The notes under the pieces are model-generated. The model saw only the letters and a program-made list of their open reading frames with translations, did no database searches and had not been told where the DNA came from. Made by a program: the position numbers and the translations under genes. From Deltaproteobacteria bacterium (GTDB lineage Bacteria > Myxococcota_A > Polyangia > DRWM01 > JAAZOP01): a stretch of 47,176 bases of DNA. This document shows, piece by piece, positions 38,770 to 46,881 of this stretch (positions are counted from its first letter, which is position 1; each line of letters opens with the position of its first letter). The stretch lies in the NCBI GenBank assembly GCA_016218765.1, contig JACRCZ010000106.1, positions 1 to 47,176 of the forward strand, read 5' to 3'.

Positions 38770-38806
38770 AGAGTGGTGGAGCGGTAGAGCGGTCGAGTCG
38801 TCGAGC
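38770..38806 (+). repeat. Family F tandem repeat (8-bp unit TGGAGCGG)
   Basis: Units read TGGAGCGG, TAGAGCGG, TCGAGTCG and TCGAGCG after a GTGG lead-in, 12 bases after the GltJ-like gene's stop. It is opposite in strand to the copy at 15706-15750, but both lie at the 3' end of the gene on their own strand. Confidence 0.78.
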
Positions 38807-38847
38807 GCCGGGGGGAACGCCTCCTGCTTCCCTCGGGCATCCGATTC

Positions 38848-38896
38848 AGCCTGCGCAGCAGGCTTTGTGGTGCAGCCGGCGCCTTCAGGCGCCGGC
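38848..38896. terminator. Two hairpins between convergent GltJ-like and L,D-transpeptidase genes
   Basis: The first hairpin pairs AGCCTGC (38848-38854) with GCAGGCT (38858-38864) and is followed by TT on the plus strand. The second pairs nine bases, GCCGGCGCC (38875-38883) with GGCGCCGGC (38888-38896), around TTCA. They probably end transcription of the two facing genes. The second shares its GGCGCC core and a four-base loop with the palindrome at 22361. Confidence 0.5.
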
Positions 38897-38900
38897 GGTC

Positions 38901-40802
38901 CTACTCGCGGATGATCACGACGGAGCCGGGCGTGATGTTGCTGGCGATGACGCCGTGCCAGCCTTCCGGCACGCGCGGCGAGGACCACTCGAAGATCCAC
39001 TTGGCATCGATCGGGCTCATGTTCACGCAGCCGTGGCTCTTGGTCATGCCGAAGCGGTTGTGCCAGAAGGCGCCGTGGATGGCGAAGTTGTTGTCGAAGA
39101 ACATCGTCCACGGCACGTCCTCGATCGAGTACGCGCCGTCCGCCTCGGTCACGCCGTCCATCGTCGCCGAGATGTGCTTGGAGAGCAGCTTGTAGTTTCC
39201 CGGAGGCGTCTCGAAGCCGTCCTTGCCCGTGGATACCAGCGCCGCGAACACGGGGCGGCGGCCCTCGTAGGCCACGAGAAGCTGGTCCGAGAGGTCCACC
39301 CGGATCCACTTCCCGCCGTCCTCGACGCCCGCCGGGAGATCCTCCTCGGCCGCGACGCCGAAGTTGTGCGAGCGCACGTAGTCGCCGTCGGCGGTGATCC
39401 AGTACTCGGCCGTGCCGATCGAGTCCAGCTCGCGGAGGAAGCGGTACGCCTGCCGCGGGATGCGCCCGGACTCGGTCAGGGTCCGCCCGCCGCCCGAGCG
39501 CCGGTAGGTGCTCGGCCGTCCCCGCCCGACAAACCCGATCGGCAGCGGCATGTCGGGCTGGATGACCAGCCCCTCGTACGACGGCAGATCGACGTCCATC
39601 ACGTACTGTGCCGGCACGTACAGCCCCCGGATCGTGCGGTAGTAGCGCTCGCCCGCGGCGGACGTCGAGCGATCGATGGAGACGAAGAACTCCTTCTCCA
39701 GCCATTGGCCGACGATGCCGCCGACCCGATCGGCATCCGCCTGCGGGGTGCCCGGCGCGGGTCCCGCCAGCGAATAGACGACTTCGGGCGCACCCGCGTC
39801 CGGCACGTCGGGCGGGGCCCCCGCGTCGGGTGCGATCACGGGTGGTGTGCCGGCCGCGGCTTCGTCGGGCGTCTCCGTTCCCGGCACGTGCTCGAACTCC
39901 GGCTCCTCGGCGAGCACCGGCTTGCGGTTGGGATCCGGCGGCGGCTCCTCGCCGTCCGGCTCCCCGGCGTCCAGCTCGACCAGCCCGGTCCGCGCGTCCT
40001 CGGTGCCCGCGTCCGCCGCAGCCGCCGCGGCTGCCGCCGCCGCCTCCGCCGCCTCGTCGGCCGCGATCAGCTCCTCGCGCCGCTGTCGCACCAGCACGAG
40101 GTCCTCGGCCGTCGGCAGGCGCGTCAGGGCGTACGTCCGCCCGTGCCGGTTCTGGCCGTAGCGGTACGGCAGGACGGCTCCGCGATCCGGGGGATGCGGG
40201 ACGTCGCTCGCCGGCGGCGGCTCGACGTCGACCTTGAGGCTGGTCGAGCAGACGAAGCCGTTGGCGGTGCAGGTGACGTCCTTGTCGGCCAGCGGATACC
40301 AGTTGCCGCCGACGCAGCCGCGGCCCCGGTCGACCTTGAGACCGACGCGCACCATGGCGCCCTGGCGCAGGTAGCCCAGGCGCGTCGAGCCGGAGTCGGC
40401 TTTGTGGAACACGGGGGAGATCGAGCCGGTCACGAGGGCGTGCAGCGGGAACTGGATGTCGCACAGCTCCTCCGGCGTCAGCTCGGGCGGGGCGTCCTGC
40501 GGGTCGGCGTCGGGCGCGGGGACGAGGGGTGCGTCGTCGGGCGGCGCCGCGTCCGGCGCCGGGGCATCCGGCGAGCCGGGGACCGGCGGGACGGGGACGA
40601 GGCGGGCGTCGTTGCGGGCGTCGGGGCGGGCCGTCGCGACGGCGGCCGCATCTCCCGGGTCGTCTCGGCCGGCGGCGCGCGGGGGCCGGGTGCAGCGCGC
40701 GGCGAGCGCGAGGAGAAGGATGACCGTGGTTCCGGCCGCGGCCCACGCCAAGCGGCGCCGTGCGGGGGAGCGTCGAAGGTCTCGCAACGTTCGCAGGGTC
40801 AT
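38901..40802 (-). CDS. Membrane-anchored L,D-transpeptidase (YkuD family) with SH3-like domain
   Basis: A 633-residue protein. An N-terminal membrane helix (about 18-36), a Pro/Ala/Asp-rich spacer, an SH3b-like domain (about 118-195, GSISPVFHKADSGSTRLGYLRQGAMVRVG ... NWYPL), a poly-Ala/acidic linker (about 245-345), and a C-terminal YkuD domain (about 500-630). The catalytic site is complete: His576 (AIHGAFW), His590 and Cys592 (KSHGCVN). The family forms or uses 3-3 cross-links in peptidoglycan or attaches lipoproteins to it. The ATG at 40802 was preferred to 40898 because the latter lies between the promoter elements. Confidence 0.9.
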   Translation of the reverse strand: MTLRTLRDLRRSPARRRLAWAAAGTTVILLLALAARCTRPPRAAGRDDPGDAAAVATARPDARNDARLVPVPPVPGSPDAPAPDAAPPDDAPLVPAPDADPQDAPPELTPEELCDIQFPLHALVTGSISPVFHKADSGSTRLGYLRQGAMVRVGLKVDRGRGCVGGNWYPLADKDVTCTANGFVCSTSLKVDVEPPPASDVPHPPDRGAVLPYRYGQNRHGRTYALTRLPTAEDLVLVRQRREELIAADEAAEAAAAAAAAAADAGTEDARTGLVELDAGEPDGEEPPPDPNRKPVLAEEPEFEHVPGTETPDEAAAGTPPVIAPDAGAPPDVPDAGAPEVVYSLAGPAPGTPQADADRVGGIVGQWLEKEFFVSIDRSTSAAGERYYRTIRGLYVPAQYVMDVDLPSYEGLVIQPDMPLPIGFVGRGRPSTYRRSGGGRTLTESGRIPRQAYRFLRELDSIGTAEYWITADGDYVRSHNFGVAAEEDLPAGVEDGGKWIRVDLSDQLLVAYEGRRPVFAALVSTGKDGFETPPGNYKLLSKHISATMDGVTEADGAYSIEDVPWTMFFDNNFAIHGAFWHNRFGMTKSHGCVNMSPIDAKWIFEWSSPRVPEGWHGVIASNITPGSVVIIRE

Positions 40803-40845
40803 GCGTCGTCCACGGGCCGCCCGCCCCCGCCCGGCGACACGCCCG

Positions 40846-40866
40846 CCGGGCGACCGGGTCGCCCGG
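40846..40866 (-). other. Hairpin in the 5' leader of the L,D-transpeptidase gene
   Basis: CCGGGCGAC (40846-40854) pairs with GTCGCCCGG (40858-40866) around a CGG loop. It sits at the likely start of the transcript, 44 bases before the start codon, and may stabilise the message. Confidence 0.4.
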
Positions 40867-40871
40867 CACTG

Positions 40872-40900
40872 AACATACGTTGGTCGGCCCCGGCGCACAA
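40872..40900 (-). promoter_or_regulatory. Probable promoter of the L,D-transpeptidase gene
   Basis: On the minus strand, TTGTGC (40900-40895), a 17-base spacer and TATGTT (40877-40872). It overlaps the divergent candidate at 40880-40908. Confidence 0.42.
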
Positions 40901-40908
40901 CTTTTCAT
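40880..40908 (+). promoter_or_regulatory. Possible promoter of the aminotransferase gene
   Basis: TTGGTC at 40880-40885, a 17-base spacer and TTTCAT at 40903-40908. It overlaps the minus-strand promoter face to face, so the two may exclude each other. Confidence 0.3.
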
Positions 40909-40965
40909 CGAGTCGCCGGTTCTCGAAGTGGACAGCCGGGCGCGCAGCGGGTAGGGAAGTCGGGC

Positions 40966-42159
40966 ATGAGGCGACCGATCGGAGCACGACGACTGCTGGA
41001 GCTTCCCGCCTACGCTTTCGCGGAGGTCGACGCGCGCGCCGCCGCGCTGCGGGCGCAGGGGATCGCGGTGATCGACTTCGGGGTCGGCGATCCGACGACC
41101 CCGACGCCCGGCCCGATCCGGCGCGCGTGCCGGGACGGGGTCGAGCGCTACGCCGACGCGGGCTATCCGGCGTACGCCGGCTCTCCGTTCTTCCGCCGGG
41201 CCGCCGCGGACTGGCTCGAGCGGCGCTTCGGCGTCTCGCTGTCGGCGGAGACGGAGGTGACCGCGACGATCGGCTCGAAGGAGGCCGTCTTCCACCTGCC
41301 CGCGGCGCTGGTCGATCCGGGCGACGTCGTGCTGCTGCCCTCGCCCGGCTACCCGCCGTACGCGGTCGGGACACGGTTCGCGGAGGCGACGCCGGTCGCC
41401 TACGGGTTGTGGCCCGAGCGCGGGTACCTTCCGGACCTGGAGAGCGTTCCCGCGGACGTCTTGGCGCGTACCCGGCTGCTGTGGGTGAACTACCCCAACT
41501 CGCCGAGCGGAGCGTGCGCGACGCGCGAGGACCTGGAGCGCATCGCCGGGTTCGCGCGGCGGCATGATCTGCTGCTGGCGTCCGACGAGGCGTATGTCGA
41601 TCTGTGGTTCGGGGAGACGCCCGCGCCGTCGATGCTCGAGGTGGCGCGGGAGCGGGTGATCGCGTTCTTCTCGCTGTCCAAGCGCAGCGCGATGACCGGC
41701 TACCGCGTCGGCTTCGCCGCGGGCGACCCCGAGCTGGTCGGCGCGCTGCGCCGGCTGAAGACGAACCTCGATTCCGGCACCCCGACCTTCGTGCAGGCCG
41801 CCGCGGCCGAGGCGCTGGCCGACGAGGGCCACGTGGAGGGGATGCGCGACGAGTACCGGCGCAAGCGGGACGTGCTGTGCGGCGCGCTGGAGTCGCTGGG
41901 CCTGCCCCCGGCGCGCCCGGCGGGGACGATCTACGTCTGGCAGCCGCTGCCCGCGGGGCTGGACGATCGGGAGGCGGCGCGGCGGCTGCTTTCCCCGGAG
42001 ATCGCCGTCGTGGCGACCCCGGGCTCGCTCATCGCGCGCCCGCTGGCCGACGGGCGCAACCCCGGGGCCGGGCACCTGCGCTTCGCTCTGGTCCCGACCG
42101 AGGCCGACGTGCGGGAGGCGGCCGCGCGGCTGACGCGCACGAGCTGGCTCACGGCGTGA
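40966..42159 (+). CDS. Class I/II aminotransferase (diaminopimelate- or aspartate-type)
   Basis: A 397-residue PLP enzyme of fold type I. Landmarks are IDFGVGDPTTPTP (about 36-48), YPAYAGSPFFRRAAADW, TIGSKEAVFHLP, WVNYPNSPSGA (about 168-178), the SDEAYVDLWF segment and the PLP lysine in FFSLSKRSAMTGYRVGF. The GDPTTPTP and YPNSPSG patterns resemble LL-diaminopimelate and N-succinyl-diaminopimelate aminotransferases, which fits beside a cell-wall gene, but substrate cannot be decided from sequence. GGGAAG lies before the ATG. Confidence 0.87.
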   Translation: MRRPIGARRLLELPAYAFAEVDARAAALRAQGIAVIDFGVGDPTTPTPGPIRRACRDGVERYADAGYPAYAGSPFFRRAAADWLERRFGVSLSAETEVTATIGSKEAVFHLPAALVDPGDVVLLPSPGYPPYAVGTRFAEATPVAYGLWPERGYLPDLESVPADVLARTRLLWVNYPNSPSGACATREDLERIAGFARRHDLLLASDEAYVDLWFGETPAPSMLEVARERVIAFFSLSKRSAMTGYRVGFAAGDPELVGALRRLKTNLDSGTPTFVQAAAAEALADEGHVEGMRDEYRRKRDVLCGALESLGLPPARPAGTIYVWQPLPAGLDDREAARRLLSPEIAVVATPGSLIARPLADGRNPGAGHLRFALVPTEADVREAAARLTRTSWLTA

Positions 42160-42168
42160 GCCGGCGGG

Positions 42169-43692
42169 CTACCGCAGGATCTCGCGCGCCAGCGCGGCGT
42201 CGGCGTGCGTTCCGGCGGAGACGATGAGGAGGGCGAGCAGGGCGGCGGTGACGATGACGTAGGCCAGCCCCCAGCGGACCATCTGGCCGCCGGTCATCGG
42301 GGACACGCGCGCGAGTTGCCGCAGCCGCGAAGCCTGCCGTTTCTCCATCTCGAAATACGCCTGGTCGGCCTCCTCGGAGATGCTCGGGCGCGCGAGGCCC
42401 TTGAGCGTGGCCAAGCCGACGGGCGAAAGCCGGGCGACGCGCGGCGAGGAGGCGATGCGGCGGAAGCGCAGGGTCGACACCGTCTGGCCCGCGAAATCGA
42501 TCAGGCCCAGCGCGCCGACGATCGCGAGCAGCGTGATGTCGAACGTCCAGGCGAGGAGCAGCGCCGCGAGGATCACGACGACGGAGACGGCGACGCCGAC
42601 GCCGCTGCTGAGCGAGTAGCCGATGGCCGAGAGGACCCGGCCGCCGTCGAGCGGGTTGATGGGGAGCAGATTGAGCAGATTCAGCAGCGCACCCCAGGAG
42701 ACCAGGACGCCCAGCAGCGGGTAGGCGTAGCCCGTAGCAGCGTCGAGCGCCGCGACGAACGCCGTGAAGGCCAGGCCCGTCAGCGGGCCGGCCAGGGCGA
42801 TGGCGGCCTGTTCGCGGCGCGTGCGCCAGAGGTCCTCCGGCACCGTTGCGGCGCCGAGCAGCGGGATGAAGTACACGCCGCGGACCTTCAAGCCGGCACG
42901 GCGCATGGCGAGCACGTGACCCAGCTCGTGGACCACGATCGAGATCGTGATGCCGACGGCGAACTGCCAGGTGAAGATCACGGCCGTCAGCGCGGCCGAG
43001 GCGAGGACGAGTCCGGGTTTGAAGGCCTTGAGCGCGACGGGAATGCCCTTGGCGAAGGTGGAGCCGAGCTTGGCCGCGAGGGCGAGGAGGGCGCCGACCG
43101 AGACGCGACGCCGCTCGCCCGCCTCCGGCGGGTCCGAGCCGTCGGGGGCGGACGCCGCGGCGTCGACGGCGGCCGGAACGCGCGCGTGCTCCATGAGCAC
43201 TCCCGGCAGATACCGCTCGTCGTCCGCGCGGTCCGCGAGCACCGCCAGGAGCACGCCGCTGTCGGCCACGTCGGTGATCGGCTTGGGTCCGTCCAGATCG
43301 ATGCGCACGGACGGCGAGCCCAGTGCGGAGAGGTCCGCGAAGAGGATGCGCTCGGGCCCGCGGCTCTCCAGCACGATGTAGCGCAGCCGGACGGCGCGCT
43401 CGCGCACCCGGACCGGCGTCTCGGCCAGGTCGATCGAGTACAGGTCGCCCCAGGCGATCGTCGTCCGTCCCCGCGGATCCAGCCGGTGCACGCCCTCGGC
43501 GTCGATGCGGATGCCGTAGCTGCCCACGCGCACGCCCCAGGCCACGGCGTAGTAGGCCAGTGCGACGCAGAAACCCGCGAGCACGGAGAGTCCGAACCCG
43601 ATGCGGACGACCAGCCCGGCGCTCGCGGACGCGACGGCGAAGAGCAGGACCGAGTTGAACGCGATGCGCCGTGCGTTCGCGCGGAACGTCAT
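42169..43692 (-). CDS. Site-2-type membrane metalloprotease (M50 family)
   Basis: A 507-residue multi-pass membrane protein. The zinc site is HELGH (His255, Glu256, His259) within a hydrophobic segment; the second conserved site is NLLPINPLDGGRV (about 341-353), supplying the third ligand Asp349. An N-terminal pair of membrane helices carries a PH-like segment (about 58-145, GIRIDAEGVHRLDPRG). The C-terminus has a soluble segment and a final helix. Site-2 proteases cut proteins within the membrane, often to release regulators. The ATG at 43692 has GAGG eight bases upstream. It is the last gene of a four-gene operon. Confidence 0.87.
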   Translation of the reverse strand: MTFRANARRIAFNSVLLFAVASASAGLVVRIGFGLSVLAGFCVALAYYAVAWGVRVGSYGIRIDAEGVHRLDPRGRTTIAWGDLYSIDLAETPVRVRERAVRLRYIVLESRGPERILFADLSALGSPSVRIDLDGPKPITDVADSGVLLAVLADRADDERYLPGVLMEHARVPAAVDAAASAPDGSDPPEAGERRRVSVGALLALAAKLGSTFAKGIPVALKAFKPGLVLASAALTAVIFTWQFAVGITISIVVHELGHVLAMRRAGLKVRGVYFIPLLGAATVPEDLWRTRREQAAIALAGPLTGLAFTAFVAALDAATGYAYPLLGVLVSWGALLNLLNLLPINPLDGGRVLSAIGYSLSSGVGVAVSVVVILAALLLAWTFDITLLAIVGALGLIDFAGQTVSTLRFRRIASSPRVARLSPVGLATLKGLARPSISEEADQAYFEMEKRQASRLRQLARVSPMTGGQMVRWGLAYVIVTAALLALLIVSAGTHADAALAREILR

Positions 43693-43823
43693 CGGCGTAG
43701 CCTCGGGCCTCACGACCTCCTCGGCCGTCGCCACTCCCCCGCCCGCCGAGCGTCCCGCTTCCACGTCGCGATCCGTGCCACACGGCGGCTGCGAAGTCCA
43801 CGCCGGCCTGCCGCCCGGACAGG

Positions 43824-44777
43824 CTAACCACGGATCTGCGTGCCGTGCGTCCCGGCCACCGCCTCGGCCAGGTGCTCCGGCGAGGTGACGACCGCGCGTC
43901 GGCCCCCGGCCTCGAGGAACCGCGCCACCGCCTCGATCTTCGGACCCATCGAGCCCGCGGGGAACTGGCCGGCGGCCAGGTGCCGGCGCGCCTCGGCCAA
44001 CGTCAGCTCGGACAGCTCCCGCCGGGTCGGCTTGCCGAAGTCGAGGCACACGCGGTCGACGCCGGTGGAGACGACGAAGACGTCGGCGCCGAGCTGCGCG
44101 GCGAGGAGTGCGGAGGCGAGGTCCTTGTCGATCACGGCCGCCGTGCCGCGGAGATCGCCGCCGGCGTCGCGCACGACCGGGACGCCTCCTCCTCCCACCG
44201 CGACGACGACGTAGCCGCCGCCGGCCAGGTCGCGGATCGCGTCCAGCTCGAGGATCTCCCGCGGCTCGGGCGAGGCGACGACGCGGCGCCAGCCGCGGCC
44301 TTTCTCCTCCTTGACGTCCCACCGCTCCTCGGCCGCCCGCTGCCGGGCCGTGGCTTCGTCCATGAAGGAGCCGATCGGCTTGGTCGGGTCGCGGAACGCG
44401 GGGTCGTCCGCGTCGACCCGCACCTGCGTCACGACGGAGACGGCGCGGTGCGGCATGCCGCGGCGGCGGAACTCGTTGCCGAGCTGCTGCTGGATCATGT
44501 AGCCCAGGGCACCCTGGGTGTCGGCGCCGATGCTGTCCAGCGGCACCGGGTGCAGCTCCCCCAGGGCCAGTTCGACCCGGCGCAGGATGAAACCGACCTG
44601 CGGGCCGTTGCCGTGGGTCAGCACGAGGCTCCAGCCCTCGGCCAGCAGGTCGGCGACATGCCGGCAGGTCTCGCGGGTCACGTCGAACTGGTCGCTCACC
44701 CGCTGGTGTTGCTTGTCGCGGATCAGCGAGTTGCCGCCGATGGCCAGGACGGCGAAGCCCTTCGCCCGTGTCGTCAT
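43824..44777 (-). CDS. arcC: Carbamate kinase
   Basis: A 317-residue enzyme of the amino-acid kinase family that makes ATP from carbamoyl phosphate (or the reverse). Motifs: LAIGGNSL (N-terminal phosphate loop), LVLTHGNGPQVG (about 52-63), the family AVGGGGVPV segment (about 193-201), and IDKDLASALLAAQLGAD. Length and motifs agree with ArcC. No arginine deiminase (arcA) or ornithine carbamoyltransferase (arcB) genes are in the window, so it probably works on carbamoyl phosphate from another route. GGAGGA precedes the ATG. Thirteen bases separate it from the upstream membrane-protein gene. Confidence 0.94.
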   Translation of the reverse strand: MTTRAKGFAVLAIGGNSLIRDKQHQRVSDQFDVTRETCRHVADLLAEGWSLVLTHGNGPQVGFILRRVELALGELHPVPLDSIGADTQGALGYMIQQQLGNEFRRRGMPHRAVSVVTQVRVDADDPAFRDPTKPIGSFMDEATARQRAAEERWDVKEEKGRGWRRVVASPEPREILELDAIRDLAGGGYVVVAVGGGGVPVVRDAGGDLRGTAAVIDKDLASALLAAQLGADVFVVSTGVDRVCLDFGKPTRRELSELTLAEARRHLAAGQFPAGSMGPKIEAVARFLEAGGRRAVVTSPEHLAEAVAGTHGTQIRG

Positions 44778-44789
44778 CGTTCTCCTCCG

Positions 44790-45497
44790 TCAGCCGCGCA
44801 GCGCCTTGAGGAAGCCGCGCGCGAGCACGGCCGCGCCGATCGCGAGCCAGAGCGTGGCCCAGAACGCCGCGGGCAGGCCCACGACCTGCGACATCGTCCG
44901 CGCGTCGCTCGGGCCGTCCACGTAGTACAGCGCACGAATGTCCAGCACGGCGTTGAGCCCGGTCTGCAACGCGAGCAGCAGCAAGGCCCAACGGACCACC
45001 GGCGGCGGCCCCTTGGCCGCGATCCCGCCGGCGGTCGCGGCCAGGACGAGCAGCATCGTCACGCCGAACCCCGTGCGCACCCACAGCGCGGTGGTGACGA
45101 CGAGGCCGGCGGCGACGACGCCCAGCACGATCCGGTGCAGGCCGGGCCGGCGGGCGGCGGCCAGGAAGGCCGCCGCGGCCAGCGCCGCGCCGAGGTACCC
45201 GGCGCTGGCCGTGATCGCGCGGGACGTCGTCCCGAAGTCGCCGACGACGTACCAGTAGGTCGCCAGGCCGGACGTGTCGGGACGCACCAGCAGGCCGTCC
45301 ACGCGGGCGCCGAGGACCGTCGCCGCCAGCGCGTGCGCCGTCTCGTGCACCCAGGTCGTGAAGATCGCGAGCGGGTAGAGCACGGTCTCGCCGTGGGGGA
45401 TGAGGTTGAGCGTCGTGACGAGAATCGCGGCGCCGAGGAAAGCGAGCGGCCCGACGGTCGAGGCCGCGCCCGCGGCCTTCGGCGGCGGATCCTTCAT
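44790..45497 (-). CDS. M50-like HExxH membrane protein
   Basis: A 235-residue protein with six or seven membrane segments. An HExxH zinc-binding pattern (WVHETAHALAATVLGA, His51, Glu52, His55) sits at the start of the second hydrophobic region, as in the M50B/site-2-like family. A third ligand motif (NxxPxxPLDG) is not evident, so enzymatic activity is uncertain. The ATG overlaps the acetyltransferase stop (ATGA), so it is translationally coupled to the gene before it. It lies in an operon with an M50 protease, two genes away. Confidence 0.72.
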   Translation of the reverse strand: MKDPPPKAAGAASTVGPLAFLGAAILVTTLNLIPHGETVLYPLAIFTTWVHETAHALAATVLGARVDGLLVRPDTSGLATYWYVVGDFGTTSRAITASAGYLGAALAAAAFLAAARRPGLHRIVLGVVAAGLVVTTALWVRTGFGVTMLLVLAATAGGIAAKGPPPVVRWALLLLALQTGLNAVLDIRALYYVDGPSDARTMSQVVGLPAAFWATLWLAIGAAVLARGFLKALRG

Positions 45498-46036
45498 CCG
45501 CGCGCGCCCCGGCCGCGGCGCCTCCCGACGCCCCGCACGAGCTGCTCGTAGACGACGTAGCCCGTCCTCGTCATGCCGAGCTTCTCGTACGTGCGCTGCG
45601 CAGCGCGGTTCGTGCTCGCCGCGTAGAGACGCAATCCGCGGACGCTCGGGGCGTGCGCGGCCAGCACCGACACGGCGGCGTGGAGCATGCGGTAGACGCC
45701 GGCGCGCCGGAAGGCGGGCCGCACGAAGACCGACTGGATCCACCAGAAGTCGCCGTCCCGCCAGTCGGACCACTCGTGCGTGACCAGGAGCTGTCCGGCG
45801 GGGCGACCGTCGAGGTCGGCGACGAGGTAGAAGCCGCGCGCGGGATCGTGCAGGACGGCGCGCGTGCCGCGGCGAACGACGGCCGGATCGAGCCGCCTGT
45901 GCTCGGTCTCCCAGGCCATCGCGCGGTGGTTCCCGGCGAGGAACGCGAGGTCCGAAGCCTCGGCCAGGCGGATGCGCACGGCGTGTCGTTGGGAGCCGCG
46001 GGATGCCGGTCGTCGATTGCTGGTCGTGGATGCCAT
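45494..46036 (-). CDS. GNAT family N-acetyltransferase
   Basis: A 180-residue enzyme of the GCN5-related fold. The acetyl-CoA binding region is IQSVFVRPAFRRAGVYRMLHAA (about 115-136, with RRAGVYR as the Q/RxxGxG/A loop). The beta strand YAASTNRAAQRTYEKLGMTRTGYVVYE (about 148-174) is the usual C-terminal signature. The substrate is unknown. The last 15 residues are Arg/Gly-rich. It is the first gene of the operon that continues with the M50-like protein, arcC and the M50 protease. Confidence 0.85.
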   Translation of the reverse strand: MASTTSNRRPASRGSQRHAVRIRLAEASDLAFLAGNHRAMAWETEHRRLDPAVVRRGTRAVLHDPARGFYLVADLDGRPAGQLLVTHEWSDWRDGDFWWIQSVFVRPAFRRAGVYRMLHAAVSVLAAHAPSVRGLRLYAASTNRAAQRTYEKLGMTRTGYVVYEQLVRGVGRRRGRGARG

Positions 46037-46082
46037 GGCGCGGAGTCTCGCACGGGCGGAGACGGGCGACAAGCGAGGGTCG

Positions 46083-46091
46083 TGGTATCAT
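46083..46091 (+). promoter_or_regulatory. Possible extended -10 promoter
   Basis: TGGTATCAT combines an extended -10 (TG, one base) with TATCAT. No -35 match is visible. It lies about 60 bases before the 171-residue secreted protein gene. Confidence 0.28.
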
Positions 46092-46150
46092 GCGGCGCAG
46101 GGAGTCGGGGCCGGCGCACGGGCCGGAGTCGGGGCGGCGGTGGAGGCACG

Positions 46151-46666
46151 ATGGCTGGACGATGGCGAAGGCTGCGCCGGTGCGCGGCGGTACTGGCGCT
46201 GTTGATCACGCTGGCGCCGCGGCCGGCGGCGGCGATCACCTGGGACACCTGGATCAGCCCCGGGGTCAGCCTGTGCTGGACCTTCGGCCGGGGCCTGACG
46301 TACGGCCTCGAGCTGAGCGTGATCTGGGTGCCGTCGACCTGGGACGATCTGAAGAAGGTGCCGCTGGGCACGGGAGTGGTGCTGAACCTCAACACCGACT
46401 TCGACGAGCTTTTCATCCTCCGCGTCGGTGCGGAGTGGGTCGGTCCGGCGATCGGCCTCGAGGTCGGCCCCTCGCTGGTGACGGACGAGCAGGGGGCGCA
46501 CTTCGGACTGGGTTTCACGCCCTGGGTCGGCGTGTACACGCTCCCGTACTACACGGGGACGGTGATTTTCGACGACACGCCGAACATCCACCAGCTCGGG
46601 ATGCTGCTCAAGCTGCACATCAACAGCGACGGCGATTTCGGTTCGCACGACGACTGGGACGACTGA
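46151..46666 (+). CDS. Small secreted protein of unknown function
   Basis: A 171-residue protein with a clear signal peptide (about 1-27, LALLITLAPRPAAA, cleavage near Ala27). The rest is beta-rich, alternating aromatic and polar residues (WDTWISPGVSLCWTFGRGLTYGLELSVIW, FGLGFTPWVGVYTLPYY). This suggests a small outer-membrane barrel or a beta-sandwich. It ends in an acidic DDWDD motif. I recognise no family. A GGAGG five bases before the ATG sets the start. Confidence 0.7.
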   Translation: MAGRWRRLRRCAAVLALLITLAPRPAAAITWDTWISPGVSLCWTFGRGLTYGLELSVIWVPSTWDDLKKVPLGTGVVLNLNTDFDELFILRVGAEWVGPAIGLEVGPSLVTDEQGAHFGLGFTPWVGVYTLPYYTGTVIFDDTPNIHQLGMLLKLHINSDGDFGSHDDWDD

Positions 46667-46718
46667 GCATCATCCGACTTTCCGAATGCTTCTGAGCTGT
46701 TGAGCACCGTCACGGCGG

Positions 46719-46746
46719 ACGGGCGGCTCCGGTCCCGGCCGCCCGT
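46719..46746 (+). terminator. Probable terminator after the secreted-protein gene
   Basis: A nine-base-pair GC-rich stem, ACGGGCGGC (46719-46727) with GCCGCCCGT (46738-46746), around a ten-base loop, 53 bases after the stop. It lacks a clear T-run. Confidence 0.42.
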
Positions 46747-46775
46747 TCGTGGATGCTGGTGGGCTGTCACTTTTC

Positions 46776-46806
46776 TTGTGGACTTCCGCCCGACATGTGT
46801 TATGGT
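46776..46806 (+). promoter_or_regulatory. Possible promoter of the RRM-protein gene
   Basis: TTGTGG at 46776-46781 and TATGGT at 46801-46806 (19-base gap), the latter preceded by TGT (extended -10). It would give a 5' leader of about 150 bases. Confidence 0.38.
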
Positions 46807-46881
46807 GCTCCCCGTTTCCGGTCCGTCCGTGCCCGGTGAGTGTTCCACGCACCGTTTCGCAGGATCGACGAGCGGGAACAC

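Noticed and set aside
38755..42075. A 1106-codon open frame on the minus strand
   Set aside because: It runs antisense through the aminotransferase and in another frame through the L,D-transpeptidase, is extremely Arg/Pro-rich and has no domain. In GC-rich DNA with few stop codons such shadows are expected.
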